In this document: positions 38,076-40,732 of the stretch, one piece after another
Layout of the letters: each line of letters starts with the position of its first letter
Position numbering within the stretch: position 1 is the first letter of the stretch
NCBI GenBank assembly: GCA_038202925.1
Contig: JBBREM010000010.1
Coordinates: forward strand, 1-40,732
Source: JAEVZK01 sp038202925
GTDB lineage: Bacteria; Armatimonadota; Fimbriimonadia; Fimbriimonadales; Fimbriimonadaceae
Length of the DNA stretch: 40,732 nt
Direction: 5' to 3'
Translations under genes and position numbers: made by a program
Notes under the pieces: generated by a model
What the model was told of the DNA's origin: nothing
The model's database searches: none
The model's input: only the letters and a program-made list of their open reading frames with translations

Positions 38076-38750
38076 GTGCGAAACGCGGTTGTGTTGCTCT
38101 CGGGAGGCGCGGATTCGGCTACGGTGCTGGCGATGGCTCGGGCTGAGGGGTTTGGGGTGTTTGCGCTTACCGTTTCGTATGGGCAGCGGCATGGGGCGGA
38201 GATCAAGGCGGCTCGGCATTTGGCTCACTCGCTGGGCGCGGAGGCGCACAAGGTGGTCGCGGTGGATTTGGCGGCGATCGGCGGCTCGGCCTTGACCGAC
38301 GCCATTGACGTGCCAAAGGACCGAGTGGAGATGGAGGGGATTCCCGTCACTTATGTGCCCGCTCGCAACACCGTGCTGCTCGCGATTGCGCTTGGATACG
38401 CGGAGACGATCGAGGCGGACGACATCTTTGTGGGCGTCAACGCGGTCGACTACAGCGGCTACCCAGACTGCCGGCCCGAATATGTGGCGGCCTTTGAGCA
38501 ACTCGCAAACTTGGCGACCAAGCGCGGCGTGGAAGGCCATCGCATGCGCATCCATGCGCCCCTGCTGCATCTGACCAAGCGGCAGATTCTCGAGAAGGGT
38601 TTGGAGCTTGGCGTGGACTATGGGGCGACGCACTCGTGCTATGACCCGACGCTGGATGGCCGTGCGTGCGGACGCTGCGATTCGTGCCTGATCCGACAGC
38701 GCGCGTTCGCCGAGCTTGGCATGGAGGATCCGGTTCTTGGACGAGCCTAA
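38076..38750 (+). CDS. queC: 7-cyano-7-deazaguanine synthase QueC
   Basis: 224 residues. QueC converts 7-carboxy-7-deazaguanine to preQ0, using ATP and ammonia, on the way to queuosine or DNA 7-deazaguanine. The PP-loop is VVLLSGGADSATVLAMA near residue 4, the YVPARNTVLLAIALGYAE segment is near 92, and the zinc site is CYDPTLDGRACGRCDSC near 195 (four cysteines). The GTG at 38076 places the PP-loop at the usual distance; TTG 38058 is the alternative. It overlaps queE by up to 35 bp, so the two are translated together. No queD or queF is in the window. Confidence 0.95.
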   Translation: MRNAVVLLSGGADSATVLAMARAEGFGVFALTVSYGQRHGAEIKAARHLAHSLGAEAHKVVAVDLAAIGGSALTDAIDVPKDRVEMEGIPVTYVPARNTVLLAIALGYAETIEADDIFVGVNAVDYSGYPDCRPEYVAAFEQLANLATKRGVEGHRMRIHAPLLHLTKRQILEKGLELGVDYGATHSCYDPTLDGRACGRCDSCLIRQRAFAELGMEDPVLGRA

Positions 38751-39438
38751 GCTGCGGATCGCGGAGGTCTTCACGAGCATCCAGGGGGAGGGGATTTGGG
38801 CGGGGGTGCCGTCGACCTTCATCCGGGTTTCAGGGTGCAATTTGCGCTGCGTCTGGTGCGATACGCCCTATGCGAGCTGGTCGCCTGAGGGGCCGGTTGT
38901 GGGGATATGCGAGCTTGTAGAGGGCGCGGAGTCAGCCGGGGTCGAGCATGTCGTGCTCACGGGTGGGGAGCCGATGCTCTTCGATGCGATCGTTCCGCTG
39001 GCGCAGCGGCTGAAGGCGGCGGGGCATACGATCACCGTTGAAACGGCGGGGACGGTTTTTAAGGATTTGCCTTGTGATCTGATGTCGATCAGCCCGAAGC
39101 TCGCCAACTCGTCGCCGCCTGCGGAAAGCGGCTGGCTTGAGCGGCATGAGGCGACATGTACCAACATCGAGGTGCTCGCTGCGCTGATCTCGCGCTATAG
39201 TAGTCAGCTCAAGTTTGTCGTGAATCCGGAGGTGCCGGGCGACATTTTTGAGATCGAGAACCTGCTGGGTCTGCTGCCGGCGGTGGCGAAGGACCGGGTT
39301 CTGCTTATGGCCGAGGGGGTCGACGCGGAGGTTCAACAGCGGCGCCAGCGGCTGCTCATTGAGACGTGCCTGAGCCGCGGCTGGCGGCTCTCGCCGCGGC
39401 TGCACATCGACCTATTCGGAAACACTCGGGGGACGTAG
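38716..39438 (+). CDS. queE: 7-carboxy-7-deazaguanine synthase QueE
   Basis: 240 residues from TTG 38716; TTG 38737 (DEPKLRIAEVF) would give 233 and is equally plausible. QueE is a radical-SAM enzyme that contracts 6-carboxy-tetrahydropterin to 7-carboxy-7-deazaguanine. Seen: FTSIQGEGIWAGVPSTFIR, then the iron-sulfur site CNLRCVWCDT (C-x3-C-x2-C) near residue 41, VLTGGEPMLF near 79, TVETAGTVFKDL near 104, MSISPKLANS near 122 and the terminal LHIDLFGNTRGT. The start lies within queC, in another frame. The pair makes preQ0 precursors for tRNA queuosine or for modified DNA. Confidence 0.94.
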   Translation: MAWRIRFLDEPKLRIAEVFTSIQGEGIWAGVPSTFIRVSGCNLRCVWCDTPYASWSPEGPVVGICELVEGAESAGVEHVVLTGGEPMLFDAIVPLAQRLKAAGHTITVETAGTVFKDLPCDLMSISPKLANSSPPAESGWLERHEATCTNIEVLAALISRYSSQLKFVVNPEVPGDIFEIENLLGLLPAVAKDRVLLMAEGVDAEVQQRRQRLLIETCLSRGWRLSPRLHIDLFGNTRGT

Positions 39439-39676
39439 CAGTCCGACATCCCGAACTTGCCGCGCGGGATGCCGCGCGCGGGAGCACTTCAAGGCAACCC
39501 CTGGTTCGATCCCTCGACTTCGCTCAGGATGACAACTCACAACTTGTCATCCTGTAAGTGAGCCGGCGAACTGGAAGGATCGTCAGTAGCAGCGCCGGCG
39601 CACGAAGACAACGCGACAGCAGGAACGATCCTTTCACTGCGCTCGTACCTCGCGCGGTTCCAGGATGACGGGAGGG
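39439..39676. repeat. Intergenic repeat cluster after queE
   Basis: The 238-bp spacer has no gene. It holds CGATCCCTCGACTTCGCTCA at 39508-39527 (the dispersed repeat in inverse orientation), then a perfect 10-bp inverted repeat AGGATGACAA/TTGTCATCCT (39526-39535 with 39544-39553, 8-nt loop), and a further GGTTCCAGGATGACG at 39658-39672. The structure suits a bidirectional terminator or REP-like element between convergent genes. Confidence 0.7.
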
Positions 39677-40732
39677 CTACTTCTGCCAGGCGCCGAACGA
39701 CGGGTCGTACTTCCAGTCGTTGTCGAAGAAGCCGCACCCCAGCACTCCCCTAGAGCCTTGGGTGAGCTCGTCAGCGCGGAAGATGGTCCAGTCGGGATAG
39801 GCGATTCCGGATGTGAAGTATGGGATCCGGTTGGCGAAAGCCAAGCCCTTCTTACCCACGCCTCCTACCGCGGCGATGAGTCGCTTGCCCTCGGGATAAA
39901 GGAAGGCCGCTGCCGAGTCATCTGGAGGAGTTACGATCATGATATGCAGGACGCGGGGCCGAGCTGCATCCCATCCTTCGATCGAAACTGCTTTTCGCGT
40001 GGCTTTTAGCGGAGCATTTGTCAGCAGCTTCTTCCAGGCCGAGTTGCAGTCGGCGTTTCCGTAAACCACGAGGTTTCGGTTCGGCATCTTCAGCGCCTCG
40101 TCGTCGGTGACGATGTCGACCGAACCGTTGCCACGGTAGTACCACTGCTCGGCATCGAATCGCGCTTTTTGGCCGGACCACTGGTTCTCGGCCCTGGTTC
40201 CGTGAGTCGCCACGACAAGGGCGAAGTTGTTCTGGAACGCGAGTTTGAAGGGGCCACTTCGTGTCGGAGTTTTCCGATTGTTGCCAAGTCCCTTGTCCGT
40301 CGTCTCCCAGCTTCCCGATTTGTCGCGGGCGAATAGAAAGGTGCTCGCGTTGAATCTCTTCCACGTAAGCATGGGCAGAAGACTATCGCCGTCGATTGAC
40401 AGAATTCCATCTCCGAGAGACAGCGGAAACGCACTTGTGTCAACCGAGAGCAGCGCGACATTCAGTGTCTCAAGTTCCCATCCTAGGGCGGTTTCTTTCG
40501 CACTGACACGGCTCGGCTTCATAGGCTCAATCTGAGCTAGAACGGAGACGCCCCTGAGCTTAGAGCTTGTGGCTGGGTTTACGGTTGTGAAGCTCCATGA
40601 ACGGGCTGCCGGCAGGATGCCGGCGCTCCCAGCTAGGCGGGCGCTCTTAAACATCTCGAACATCGGTGGCCAGTCGACGCATTGGTCGCCCCACCAGTGG
40701 CCGGCACCGGGCTCTTCGTGGTAATCGAGCTT
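39677..40732 (-). CDS. Prolyl-oligopeptidase-like serine hydrolase, C-terminal part (partial)
   Basis: 352 residues visible; the N-terminus is beyond the window edge. The edge encodes KLDYHEEPGAGHWWGDQCVD then WPPMFEMF, the segment carrying the likely catalytic His in secreted prolyl-oligopeptidase-like esterases. A beta-rich C-terminal domain follows (SFTTVNPATSS, LETLNVALLSVD, WYYRGNGSVDIVTDDEALKM, NRNLVVYGNADCNSAWKKLL, TPPDDSAAAFLYPEGKRLIA). The short stretch GSAGILPAA after FKSARLA is encoded by a GGCATCCTGCC hairpin repeat inserted in frame. The nucleophile Ser and the Asp are not visible. Internal Met starts in this piece would not be real gene starts. Confidence 0.7.
   Translation of the reverse strand, partial: KLDYHEEPGAGHWWGDQCVDWPPMFEMFKSARLAGSAGILPAARSWSFTTVNPATSSKLRGVSVLAQIEPMKPSRVSAKETALGWELETLNVALLSVDTSAFPLSLGDGILSIDGDSLLPMLTWKRFNASTFLFARDKSGSWETTDKGLGNNRKTPTRSGPFKLAFQNNFALVVATHGTRAENQWSGQKARFDAEQWYYRGNGSVDIVTDDEALKMPNRNLVVYGNADCNSAWKKLLTNAPLKATRKAVSIEGWDAARPRVLHIMIVTPPDDSAAAFLYPEGKRLIAAVGGVGKKGLAFANRIPYFTSGIAYPDWTIFRADELTQGSRGVLGCGFFDNDWKYDPSFGAWQK
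40608..40624. repeat. GGCATCCTGCC hairpin inside a coding region
   Basis: GCCGGCA, GGA, TGCCGGC on the plus strand (reverse complement GCCGGCATCCTGCCGGC) is a perfect 7-bp stem with a 3-nt loop. It shares the GGCATCCTGCC core with the intergenic hairpin at 13234-13252. Confidence 0.7.

Overview
The window is a G+C-rich bacterial chromosome segment, densely coded on both strands, with one tRNA gene and no rRNA. Family content suggests Armatimonadota (Fimbriimonadia-like): an H-X9-DG prepilin-like protein, a PEP-CTERM protein, a PD40/TolB-like remnant, TTG/GTG starts and few strong Shine-Dalgarno sites. The phylum is an inference from gene repertoire; no marker here proves it.

Left part (1-18300), mostly housekeeping: DUF2750 protein, HflX GTPase, small membrane protein, a tightly spaced divergent DUF58/RDD pair, recF behind a cluster of DnaA-box-like motifs, an orphan CoA-transferase beta subunit, a frameshifted PD40-like pseudogene, a YmdB-type phosphoesterase, a secreted PKD protein, prfA, mutS, gmhA, an ArnT-like glycosyltransferase, metG, and a hicAB pair whose toxin frame is broken. 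The glycosyltransferase and metG each carry one copy of the same ~90-bp palindromic element, read through in different frames.

Middle part (18300-33250): a 1456-residue fusion of a degenerate M28-peptidase-like ectodomain with an FtsX/MacB-type permease; a prepilin-like protein; a GNAT enzyme coupled to a secreted alpha/beta hydrolase; a 663-residue secreted protein with twelve D-x-x-G-x-D-x-Y repeats whose 5' end overlaps the hydrolase 5' end on the opposite strand; an Fpg/Nei glycosylase; a coiled-coil membrane protein; gatC-gatA; and a YyaL/DUF255-like protein that has lost its CxxC motif.

Accessory part (33250-38050): tRNA-Ser(CGA) followed 3.75 kb later by an exact 21-bp copy of its 3' end, which marks a small genomic island. 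The island holds a DUF262/DUF1524 (GmrSD-like) defence gene. A 1,311-bp insertion, carrying a PEP-CTERM gene and duplicated GC-rich hairpins, splits the gene's C-terminal DUF5655-like domain in frame; the remaining 60 codons lie at 36805-36987. Beyond the right att copy lie a DUF433/PIN-like toxin-antitoxin pair and a truncated rhuM remnant.

Right part (38050-40732): queC-queE of 7-deazaguanine biosynthesis and the C-terminal part of a serine-peptidase-like protein that runs off the window. Short repeats are frequent throughout: phased heptamer arrays, dispersed TGTCATCCCGAGCGAAGC-type palindromes and GGCATCCTGCC hairpins, some of them inside reading frames.
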